Positions 36,694-47,142 of a stretch of DNA of 51,654 bases are shown one piece after another. Source of the DNA: Dipylidium caninum (taxonomy: Eukaryota; Platyhelminthes; Cestoda; Cyclophyllidea; Dipylidiidae); the NCBI GenBank assembly GCA_017562135.1, contig QEYB01000796.1, positions 1 to 51,654 on the forward strand. Reading direction: 5' to 3'. A program made the translations under genes and the position numbers. Each line of letters begins with the position of its first letter. The first letter of the stretch is position 1. The notes under the pieces are model-generated. The model was not told where the DNA came from, did not search any database, and was given only the letters and a program-made list of their open reading frames with translations.

Positions 36694-37988
36694 GCAATAT
36701 TGTGGATAAGACAACATCAAGATGTATAGATGAGAAAAACGGCATATTGTTTGAATTTTCATCAGAATGGTGGTGGCATTTATAGGGTTGGGAGAGAAAT
36801 CGAGCTTGAGAGAGCTAGTATAGGGACTGAATAGATGCCTGTCTAAGGCAGTTTGTGTTTTCACGAACACACCCTCTCGCCCTCGCTGCACTCGCGCATG
36901 ATCCAAGGTGTCAGGTGTCATATGCCTGCAGTACTTCAATCAGTAGGATAATCACCTTCACCAGTTCTGTCATAGGCTTAATCAACATCTAAACTTCGTT
37001 TGCGCCAGTGAATCTCTTCAATCCTTTGTGGAACTTAGACATTGTAAAGGTTAATTCCTTCGGGCCACGAAAGGTGCACGAGTTTTACGGCACACTTGAA
37101 GAGGCACGTAAATACGTGAATGTGAGGGTTTCCTACTGACTCATTCCCATTAGATTTCTTTGCTCCTCCCCTCAGTGTTTCGTTTAACGGAGGCATTCGC
37201 GCAGCATTTTCAAACGGAGATTCGAGCTTCGCCTCACGTAAACCATTTTCCCCTTGTAAGCACGATGAAGAGTTTTCCACAATTGCAAGGAATGATCACG
37301 CAGTCGTGACTTGGTGACAATGCAGACACATTCTCCACCTCACAAAGTTCTTCTTCGCAGTGAATATTCTTTTACGGAGGAATGAGAGACGCCAACGTTG
37401 CATGCAGTTCTCGATGCTTGCTGTCATACGATAGTGAAGAGAATGAGGAGGAGGTAGGCTTCACTGGCGATAGGCGCACTGGCCAAGATAAGACTTGGCG
37501 ACATTCGTTTGAAGGCAAATACGAAGTCACGAGTGTTTTCCGTGCCATCTGCATTTCATGAAAATTAATCATACTGCAATGCGTTCGACCTTCTCGCCAC
37601 TGGAATGCTACCGCAACAGTGAGACCTCTACTCTCCTACTGATTGGCATCAGTGCTCTTCCATACACTTTGTGCCACAAGCGAAAGCCAACTGTTTGCTT
37701 TGCCTCCTCCGCCATTTTCCCATTAGCCGGCCTTTATAACTGATATAAAGAAGCGGCTTCCTTCAGGTGTCCGTGAAATATTTTCTTCTCCATTGCCATT
37801 TTATCATTTCTCGCCAAATTGGTAAAACATTATCTCCCCCTCTTCTCGCACACTGCCCCGTTACATCCCGACTCCGTCCACTCAAACTAACTCACATTTT
37901 CATTTGCTCCTCCAACACTTCTAAGAACTTGCGAAACGACGTGAACATATGTGGTTGTTGATGTTTCCACTCGACATCACAACGCTAA

Positions 37989-38000
37989 CCCCCCCCCCCC
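37989..38000. repeat. Poly-C tract
   Basis: Twelve consecutive C at the junction where unit 4 passes from spacer to the type-B 3' flank. Its length is likely unreliable. Confidence 0.8.
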
Positions 38001-38463
38001 ACCCGTCACGTTATTCAACACGACGCAATTGAAGTGGCTACGAGACTATACGCCATGTGGGTCGTAGGCTGTTCGCAAGGGCAAAAGTAATCACTAGCCT
38101 TCTTACTATGCTCTCATGCCAGAGTGCTCTTCCGCCCTCATAACAATGACCGGCTCCGTCAGCCACACTCGCCTTCTGCATCATTCTCAACCACACTGAT
38201 CGCGGTCCACCTCAAAGTGACAACTGACAAGCATGCCGACCAGAGTGTGCATAATCGGCGATCACCGTTCCTGCACTGCCTGAGTCGTTAGCATGGTCAA
38301 GGGAATAACCTCTAAGTTGGGATTTACTTAATTGCTCAACCAGTCGACTATGTGTTCAGTCAGTGAAAGACGGATAATGAGAGAGCTTGCCGTCAACCAA
38401 CCCATGCCCTCTTCATGTAGTTACTTGTAAACCGAACAATGTCACACCATTTACCAGTACTTT

Positions 38464-38469
38464 TTTATT
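38464..38469 (-). terminator. Polyadenylation signal AATAAA, unit 4 type-B gene
   Basis: Minus-strand AATAAA 67 nt beyond the stop at 38536-38538, the same spacing as in unit 1. Confidence 0.5.
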
Positions 38470-38535
38470 GTGCCAACTTCAGGAACCAAGTGGGAGAAAT
38501 TGCATCCGCCAAAGTGAAGGTCCACAACTGCGCCG

Positions 38536-40539
38536 CTAGGTGGACTCCTTGGTGAAGTGATTGTCTGCAATGGCGAAAAGGAAACCGACAAAATGAAATG
38601 AATGGTTTGGTGAAAATGAGACTGAAAAGTGTGTTCGCATCGAGTGCTACCGCAATGGCAAGTTGGAAGAAGGGGACCGCAATGGTTCGACTCGGAACTA
38701 ATGCATTGCGTTGCGAGGAGAGTTGATGGACTTACCCCAATCTATCACGTATGTCGCCCAGTACAGTGTCCAACCGTAAATAGTGTAGCAACTGAGGTAA
38801 TCAACAGACTCATTCCTCCTCAACTCTATGGTGAAATTCACAAATTTGTCGTCCGTCCTGTTTCCTACATGGAGAGCAGTCAGGAGGAAATTTGACTAGT
38901 AAATGACATGGCATTGCTTAAACATCAAAATGTCAAAAATGTGTGCTGGTTGGCTTACTGAGGCCGACTATTTCCGGAAAATAGTCCGTATAATTTGGTG
39001 TGATTCCACCAAGAATGGGGTAGAGAGCAAATGGAAATTTTCGCGCTACCAAAACAAACTAGACAAACAGAAATCACTCAAACTAGTTAAAGTACCATTA
39101 GGCAAATGAAATGCAAAATACTATTGAAGTGGGAAGGCAGACAGGAGAAGTGTGGATGGAAATCCTCCCACCAGTATGAGAATCGATGCAAGGTGTTTAG
39201 GCGAGAGATACGCAATTACGAATAAATTGGAAATTCACTCGACGTCCATCCTCATTAGTAATGCAGACTACATGGCAAACTTACAGGTACCGCCTTCCTG
39301 TTGAAGCCTGCATGTGACTGACACCGTTTCCTTTGTTCTTCGCGTCAATGTAGAAGGAATCATTCGTATCCGCGAAGAGGCCTTGAAGCCGGTGAGAAAA
39401 GGATTATTCCTTCGTGAAATGACAGGTAATTAGGATGATGGAGTTACATTTATGGTAACTCACCAGAATCCGAGGAACTCCACACTCCATTGGGAAATAT
39501 GGCAATTGACATTGGCAAGTAGTGAGAGTTTACTCGAACGATAGGAAGATACAATCCATGACATACATGACGGAATAAGTCACCCGACATCAGCACCTCT
39601 GCGTGATGATTCATTGACTAAGGTAAACAACGAAAGAAAGAAAAGCGTTATCGTCTTCGAGGCTTGAATCCGCTGTGGTGCTGAGGCTGGTACAGCGTGC
39701 GTGTGGCGCGTAGGCGTGGAATGGACTCGAACGTACCCTGATTGTAGGAACAGTTGAAATATGCGGTGGAGCAATTACTGCCTCTTATTTCGCGAAGGAC
39801 TGACATATCGGAGAATTTATAGACCCCAACTGACTGGAGTAATAACCAAATTAGCATGTCAGTAGTGAAAGCTAAGATCACTTCAAAGAAAGGAATCCAA
39901 CTTACGTCGTATGTGCCCGGTAGTGAGAAATGGAGGAAGAACGAACTGTTGACGGGACCGCTCACGATTCTGCTTTCATTTCGAACACTTGCACGTCCTG
40001 CCAATGGGTCATCTGAAAAGGGGACGTTGCAAAAGCATCATTACTTTGACTCTCTACCACAGAGCATTCCACAATCAGCCCATCCTCATCCTCACCCTCA
40101 CCCTCATCCCCATGCCTCCTCTCCTTCTTTCTCTCACATCCTCTCCTACCGCACCTTATTCCATCCAGCCGTGTCTCACCACAATCCTTAGGTGAAAGTT
40201 CTCCCAGTTCAACCAGTCTCCACCAGTCTCCACCCGTCTCCACCAGTCTCGCTTTACACCCCTTCCCGTCTACTGCGTGACATATGTACGTCCGCTTGTG
40301 TGACTTACATTCTCCGACGCATTGCCATCAGCCCAACTCACGACCACGAGACTTAGAGGTGTGGCATCTGGGAACAATGGTGCTGGCGAAAGAGTGTTTA
40401 GTGGAAGGGTTGAGTATTGTGCCAAGGAGACGGGGCTCAACTTACTTCCGTGCACGCCCACGTTCCCGAAAATGAGAAGTGTCGCTCCACTCAAAAAGGT
40501 GATGAATTTGAGTAAAGGCACAGCTGCCTCAATCAGCAT
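38536..40539 (-). pseudogene. Type-B secreted glycoprotein gene, unit 4 copy (frameshifted in exons 4 and 5)
   Basis: Exons: 40539-40446, 40012-39906, 39833-39737, 39617-39464, 39381-39285, 39058-38959, 38864-38736, 38564-38536 (TAG). Exons 1, 2, 3, 6, 7 and 8 have exactly the family length and open frame. Exon 3 contains RGSNCSTAYFNCSY and exon 2 contains RNESRIVSG. Exon 4 is 154 nt instead of 144 and exon 5 is 97 instead of 95. Their extra single bases break the frame at several points, while the splice sites stay intact. The indels cluster at 39280-39610, which could mean a decayed gene or a poorly polished patch. Exon 6 is intact but shares few residues with unit 1 despite equal length. 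The second half of exon 7 is also replaced (YGWTLYWATYVIDW against YGLAPHCSTYMIDW). Upstream there is a TATA-like box, and downstream an AATAAA. Confidence 0.62.
40211..40250. repeat. Four-copy 10-bp minisatellite in type-B intron 1, unit 4
   Basis: CACCAGTCTC repeats (first copy begins AACC, third has CACCCGTCTC). The corresponding place in units 1 and 3 has a single ccaccagtctcg, so the array expanded only here. It lies just beyond the 3' end of the type-B first intron's coding-side flank. Confidence 0.8.
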
Positions 40540-40839
40540 TGTTTGTTCAGTTGAGGCCTCCATCTCATGCGCGCCTCATTTATCCTCTCTCAAGTAGGTC
40601 AACATGCGACTTCGCATTGGTTTTCAACGCAAACATGCGCCCCGACTCGCGCCCCGTCTCGGGGCCCTCACAGGCTGATGAGGTGTCATCGCGCAAAATT
40701 AATCACACCCCGATTACATTTGCTTTCTACCTGACCTCACTGAAGCAAAAGACTTTTTGGCATTGCCCATCTACTCGTGCTGTCCAACGCGCTCCAATGC
40801 CAAAAACGATGAAATGCAGACCGTTTCGGCACTCAGTGA

Positions 40840-40846
40840 TTTATAA
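40840..40846 (-). promoter_or_regulatory. TATA-like box upstream of unit 4 type-B gene
   Basis: Minus-strand TTATAAA, 301 nt before the ATG at 40539, in the same conserved context as the unit 1 and unit 3 boxes. Confidence 0.45.
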
Positions 40847-43585
40847 GCAGATCTGGTGGAGCAGATCGTGGGAGTCTACCTCCACGCTATTATCTGCAGA
40901 GTCAGGAGTGCACATATCGTACGAGAGTCTCATTGTGAGAACGAGTGTACGAGATGACAACAATGACATATTTTGTCAAGACGTCTGTATCGCGTGGATC
41001 GCGACACGACCGGCATCTTGTGTTTCCAGTTGTCAAGGCTGGATGAGTTCAGGTCATCGTAATGCAAGTAAGTGTCGTGCCAACTCAAGCCGATCTTCCT
41101 GTCAGTAACTCCTCTGCATACCCAGCGGCCTCAAGCGGACACTACCAATTTGTTGCCACAATGTCAAAATGACCTGCTCCTACAGCGCCAACGCAGTAAT
41201 GATTATCCTTCAATTGGGTTCACTCAAAGGCATCCTCGCGCTTGGCCTTTTGACACCCCCTTATCGGCGAACAATTCCATTTGCCATTGCACAACAACAA
41301 CACACCTAGAAGCCGCATTAACGGGTGCCACTGCCGCGGTAGGTAACGAGAATGGCGTGAGAATGGTCATGTATGAAGAAGTGAGAAACCCTCGACATTG
41401 GCGCGTATGAATTCCTCTTCTACGTCCTCTGCCAAATGAGGCTAAGCACTGATGCTTGTCAGGGTATTGCAATGAGAGAGGAAAAACTGAATGTGGCGCG
41501 TCTTCCATTTTGCCTTGTAGAACAAACGATTTCGTGCTACCTCATTGACTCGCATAACATTACCTCTCGCACCACATCGTCATCTCACTGGGCAACTTCC
41601 CATCCCACAGCCTTCGCTCCTCACACTACTATGTTCACTCAGAATGTTTCTATGAAATGCGGCCTCTGCGCACATTGACCAAGTTTATTTGTGTCCACCA
41701 CAGTTCAGTTGCTTGCAGGAAAATCAAATGTCACTCGTCAGTCTGTCACACTGTGTCTACGAGGTCGTAAGTGCAATCTGGCATGACGGACTTGTGGCAC
41801 GACAGATGGTGACCCACTTTCCCTGCGGCATTCACTCCCCTTCGCATCCGCTACATCCAATTCTGGCGCGCGATGGAGAAGATGAAAGAGAAGATTATGC
41901 AAAAGGAAGGAAGCAGGCAAGATATTGTCGAAGACGACGTTCTGTGCTCATTTAACAAGCTTGAGTTTTGCAAAAGCATGACCACTTAAGCCAATCTGTG
42001 AAATCAACATTCAACAAAATCCGATTGCTTAAATACGTGCGGCTTGTACTGCGTGATAGGCATTCTAGTGAAAGGAGAGACGAAGAAGGACATCATCGCA
42101 GCTGGACGCGAATTGAACAGGTAGATGCGGATGCCGTTGCTGCTCTAGAAGGTGAGTTCGTGAAATCGCGTGCCCCGCGATGCTTGAAATGGTGAAGTAA
42201 TTTCTCGTACTCCTACATCCCTGTCCTTTCTCGCATTTGTTGACACACTTTAGCAGGGCATCGGTAAGGAGAGCACCAGCTTGCGTATTCCACGGTGTGT
42301 GAGTGAGAGCGTACTTCGTGCTTTATAGTAGCTCTCATTTTATCTCCTCCGATTACTGATAATTTAGCTTTACTTTGCCGAAAACCGGTTATTCACTTAC
42401 TTAGTCATGCGTTTGTAGATTTGTTTACTTAATCTCACTTCCACTGAGTGGATGCTCAAATGCAAGAGGGCATTATATGCAAGTAGGGAGTCTCGACCTC
42501 CCCACGGTACTAAGCAGTCACCAAGTCTTTTCACCGTCCACAGCCCGCCGTCCGCCTTCTATCTGTCAGTTGACTGTGGGTGGCGTACAACGAAGGTAGA
42601 ATAGAAAAACAATAGAGCCTATCAGTTCCTCCTATCGTCAAGTGTCGCCTTGAGAGTAAGTCCATGCTAATTTTGACATCGCAAGACATTTTCACCGACC
42701 AGATGAATCGCATTTGGCCTGAGTTGTACAAGAGACTCCCCCTAGTAACTGCATGCCCTCGTTAACCCAAGCAGACCACCGCCTTAACAACAACCAAACA
42801 TGGCAACGCATTTATCGCCCAGTTGAGTAATCCAGGTCGAGTCTGCTCCACCTCATCGGTGACACTCATTCTTCCAACTCGCATCTGCGTGCCTCCGTGT
42901 CTGCGTGCGTTCGTGTGCGCGTTGTCGGTCGTGTGCATCCACGTCTGCTTCACTGAATCAGCTACGAGTGTTGTGTGAGCACAGACAACCGCGAGGAAAT
43001 GGGCCCACGAGGAAGGGGGGAGAGGGCGTAAAAGTTAGAGGCGGAGGGACACATCACGTGCAATGAAGCAGTTTACAAATCTTTGACATTCAATTAATCG
43101 AGTGGGAATATCGGTGTGGAAGGAATGGTTAAACCGGATGAACAAGCCTCTCTACAACTACCTGTCTGGACACTGGATATGATTCCGCCCGGAGATTATG
43201 GCGCTTCACAACAACCTCCCAGTCCACAGCTTCACCGCAGGTCATGCAGCCAGCAGACATCGTCCGACACCTTCATCCACGGCATCTTCACAGTGGGTCT
43301 GAAGTAAAATGCACTGCGGAGTTGTAAGCATAAAGGGCATTATCTAATAGTGAAGAGGAGCAGAGTTCTGATTTAGTACACAGCCTCTTTCTTTCCTTTC
43401 CTGGTCTGGTTGCGAGAGTTTTTGATATTTTGGGTGAAACTCGTGGGTTGTAGGAACATGAAGCACGATTTGCAGTCAGGCGACGGAGGGATTGTGTTTA
43501 TGGCCTCCGTGTTCCACTTCACCCCATTCCACGCCACTTCACTTCACTCCGGCCCGACGACCGGCCGGTCTCATTCCCAATTGCC

Positions 43586-43812
43586 ATTGGTCAATGCCAA
43601 GTGTGGCAACACATCACACTCCTTCTAACCGCATGCTTTCATGTCAGCGAGTGTGGGTGTTTGATGCCTTCTTACGGGGAGCAGTGCTGTCAGAGAGTGG
43701 CAGAGAGTGGCAGAGAGTGGACGTAGTGACAGCTCGACATCCACCTCGTTCGCCTTCAATGGCAACTGCTATAAAACGCAAAAAAACGCAAAAAAAAACG
43801 CAAAAAACGCAT
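43586..43812 (+). promoter_or_regulatory. Plus-strand promoter-like block, unit 5
   Basis: Same arrangement as in unit 2: ATTGG at 43586-43590, three cagagagtgg repeats at 43691-43720, TATAAAA at 43770-43776, then the A-rich CGC repeat with different A-run lengths. Confidence 0.35.
43691..43720. repeat. Three tandem 10-bp repeats, unit 5
   Basis: CAGAGAGTGG three times, 50 bp before TATAAAA at 43770. Confidence 0.85.
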
Positions 43813-44273
43813 TTAAACCGCCTCCATTTACCGATTTCACAACTTGCCAGTAGGAAGGCCGAAGTCGAGCTGTGTGCTTCATTGCCCTCAACTCCCTCCT
43901 GTTCTGAGTCCAACAACCGCCCCAACCTACGCATTATCACTGGTGCCCTCGGTGAACCTATACGAGAGTTTTCTTCGACACTCACTCGTACCCTACTGGA
44001 GGAAAAGCATGTCCTCTCCATAGGTGATTACATCGTCCAGACTATATTGGCATCCTTGTCACTGAATGAGGGTTTAATCTTTGCACATCTTCTTCAGAGA
44101 CCACATTTGACGCGTGAGACACTTGATTTAACGTACTTAACATTACATTAAATTAATTTGGTTTACATCGGAATGTTAGGTGAAACTGGGCTGTCTAGTC
44201 GGTTGCAAACGCCGGCATTTTGCATATTCGTCTGCATTGAGAGTTGACAAAGTACCATGCCACGATCTCCTAC

Positions 44274-45650
44274 CTTGAAGTGCATTGCTACCACTTTTCG
44301 CCCCATTTCCGTAGAACGATGCGGCCATGGCATTCTTCGTGTAGCACTTAGAAGACACTGCAGGAAACTCATGTTTTAGCCACGCCTGAGCACATGTTCT
44401 AGTGAGTAGAATTGAAATGCACATTAGAATTCTTGCCGATGCCTGGCGCTCGCATCTGTGCATCGTTTCCTTAGAGGCGCCATTTGACTATTGAATTACT
44501 TGTTTGGCAGAATTTATGCATTGTGCATTGCTAATACTTGTCGGTACATTAAAGAGGAAACCATTCTGCCATGCTCGACTTGTGCCGCACAATGACTTCA
44601 TTTGTCTCTGGCAGAGCTCACTCTTATTACATTTACATGCTTTGCTCAAATGAATTGGCAGTGGGTGCTGGGAGCTGTTGCCTCAGCTGTTGCCTCCTTG
44701 CACCAACTCGGGGTGTTCGGATATGCTAACGGCGTATGAGGTAGGAGGGAGGAGGAAGGGGAGAGGTACACTTATCCCCTTCTTCTTGGCCTTTTAAACC
44801 ATCCACCTGGCACCAGGTCTTCCAAACGAGGCTCCAGTGTGCAATTACCTCCACCGCCTCTCCTTTGACTGGCATCCACGTAGAAGCATATCTGTCAGTC
44901 TAACTGATAGACGATAATCAGCCTGGACATTGCTCAATCGAGAGCATGGAAATGAGAGTCTGTGAAATGGTCTACCTAATAGCAATCAGTTATATGTAGA
45001 AGTTGAACGTGGAAAGACGACGTTTACCATAAAATCGGGACCATCAGGGGCTGATTCCATCAGCCATAACTTCACGAAAGTAGAGGAGATATCCCATTTC
45101 CTCCATAGAGTTTGCAGCTAAATGTTCTACACTTCCATATCGGGATTATCATCGTTACCACCTCATCGGTAGCAACTTTACACTTGGAGATGACGCAACT
45201 CTAATCTTGATACCGCAACTCATCACTTGCTCAAAGTGAGTGTGGTTGTATGACCTGTCCTTCCTCGCCTTCCATCATTCAACCTTCTCGCCACGCGCTC
45301 CAAAACACCCTTACACATCGTCCCCACACCGAGCAGCTGATTAGATTTACAACTGTGAAATGCTCCGCGGCTGCTTTTATTGGCCTATGTGACCGCGTTC
45401 CATTGAGGGTTCCGGTCTCTTTCGCGTTGCGGTGAGCAGCAAACGAGTACTCGCCTCTACGGGCTGAAAATGAAGACAACGACCACACGCTCTCTTTTCA
45501 TCACCGTTTCTACTTCTTCCTCACCCCCTTTCCGTCTTCTCCTTTTTATTTGCTTCTCATCTGGATACATGCAGTGGTTGTGAACCCCTGAGAGTGCTTC
45601 AAGACTGATCAGTCCACCTGACACGATCCGGTCACTGCCATTATTTGACA
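44274..45650 (-). CDS. Type-C relative of the secreted-protein family, unit 5 copy (partial)
   Basis: Two exon candidates fit the family. 45650-45586 follows a ctccttag acceptor and encodes NNGSDRIVSGGLISLEALSG with two leading bases, ending in phase 0. It resembles type-B exon 2 (RNESRIVSGPVNSS...), but its donor GTTCAC is weak. 44357-44274 (84 nt) follows tttcctgcag, encodes SSKCYTKNAMAASFYGNG and ends in phase 1 before GTAGGAG. It matches exon 4 in phase and has an SKCY motif like type A. A third possible exon, 43903-43832 (72 nt, RRELRAMKHTARLRPSYWQ), has good splice sites but no visible similarity. I did not find the signal-peptide exon, exon 3, or the C-terminus. The call rests on phase agreement and short motifs. 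Confidence 0.33.
45049..45065. repeat. Conserved hairpin, unit 5
   Basis: GGCTGATTCCATCAGCC: a perfect 6-bp stem with a 5-nt loop. Identical at 3118-3134 and 16622-16638 although flanking bases differ. Its role is unknown. Confidence 0.6.
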
Positions 45651-47111
45651 CTAAGGAGGATGGCACATCAAGGTAAATAGGGCGCGAAAACTCTGACAAC
45701 GCCACTAAAAGAAAAGGATGCACTCCATGTTCAGGCAATAGTCTTAGGGAGTTTGTATAACACGAGTACTAGATTCACCCCAAATGTCACGAGACGCGAG
45801 TTAGGTGGTGAGCAGCCAGCATGTGATTGCGGTGACAACCCACGTATATCAACGATCTACACTTTAACTAACTTAGCCCACTCATTTTTGTTTGGTAAAG
45901 GACACACACGCACTGTTCCTTTGTGATCAGATGTCGGGAGGCCTCTCACACTTCCTTCGATTCATTGTCTCGCCCACCGTCAAGGCAATTGTCTAATGTG
46001 ACTAATGCGATTGTATTGCAGGACAAAGAAATGCGAAAAGTGCCTTCTCTGTTTGTTGCTGATTAATAGGGACACAGAGCACTGAACGGCGCAGTTGAAG
46101 TACCCACAATCTAAGAGAGTTTAGTTTTGCTCTTTCCCAACTTTCACATAAGCACCAAAGTGTCCACACAGCCCATCAGCTGCTGTAACAGAGACACTTC
46201 TTGTCCTCGTGGCGTTACCGCCTTCTCACCCCTCCACGTCATTTTCGCATTCTTATCGGTCGAGTGAGTGAGAGCACCTGCCCCCTCCTCTGCCCGCTGT
46301 GCTCAGAGGCGGTGAGCTCCTCAGAGCACCTCCCACACGACTACCACTGATACTTGTGGCTCCCGCATCGCAAATGATGGCCTGACATTCCTGGTAGCAC
46401 TACGTTATCATCTCGTGCTCATCTGCTTCACATGCAGGACTTCGGTGACAACCCTCATTTCCGCCATTTGAAGAGTAAAGCTTACTTCAAACCGCCTGCT
46501 CTTGACTGTGTCCTCTCAAAACACCCGATGAGGCCCTTATCTCCGACATTCGTTTGTCCAAGCGAGCAAGACGAGCACGACGAGCAGAGACACTGTTAAC
46601 CTTACGAAAGTTCTCCTATTCTCTGTGCCATTACACACTCTCCAACGCGATTCGAAGTAATCAGAAAGAGAAGGCTTGCAGATTAGTCGACTCGTCTCGA
46701 ATTCCCATAAAGTCTGCCTTAAAAATGATTACTCGAGAAAACCTCCTCTCAGTGCCTCATCGGTTCAAATTATGACGCATTGCGGTGAACACACAATGGT
46801 GGATCTGCTTTTGGTAACATAATTCACACAGGAAAGCTGACGAAAGTCGAACCACATTGCAAAGAGTGAGAAAATAGAGTTGTAGTGTGGTAGAACATGT
46901 CCAATGAATTTCTCTCCGTTTCCCTTCACTGACCAAATGTCGTACGTTAATCGTACACATCCATCCTCTCGCTCCGTTTCTCTCCCTCCTCCCCTCATCA
47001 CTCGCCGATCAGTGCTGACGATGTTGACATGCGCGCAAAGATCCAATCACATTTTCATCGGTCCCCCTTTTTTCTACAAATCTGTACCATCTGTAAATTT
47101 TGCCAGTAGTT

Positions 47112-47142
47112 GCCTTTTGCCGTTTTTCCATTAGGAAAAGGC
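47112..47142. repeat. Conserved inverted repeat, unit 5
   Basis: GCCTTTT pairs with AAAAGGC across about 17 nt. An alternative pairing joins TGCCG with CGGCA next to it. Related sequence occurs near 5292 and 18192. Confidence 0.45.

Larger units (their letters stand above)
33705..42240. repeat. Array unit 4 (8.5 kb)
   Basis: 33705-35050 resembles unit 3's start. 35340-36940 has no match elsewhere in the window and contains one unique open frame. 37030-37740 is a diverged match of 6400-7200. The type-A block (7.5-9.2 kb in unit 1) is missing, and the sequence passes directly to the type-B 3' flank at 38050. 38050-40960 is the type-B region, and 41340-42240 is the unit-end block. Confidence 0.6.

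Noticed and set aside
43492..44151. A 219-codon plus-strand frame ending ALGEPIREFSSTL...ETLDLTYLTLH.
   Set aside because: The longest frame in the window, but it spans the promoter-like block, the unit 2 copy is frameshifted upstream, and differences between copies are mostly replacements. Not supported as a protein gene.
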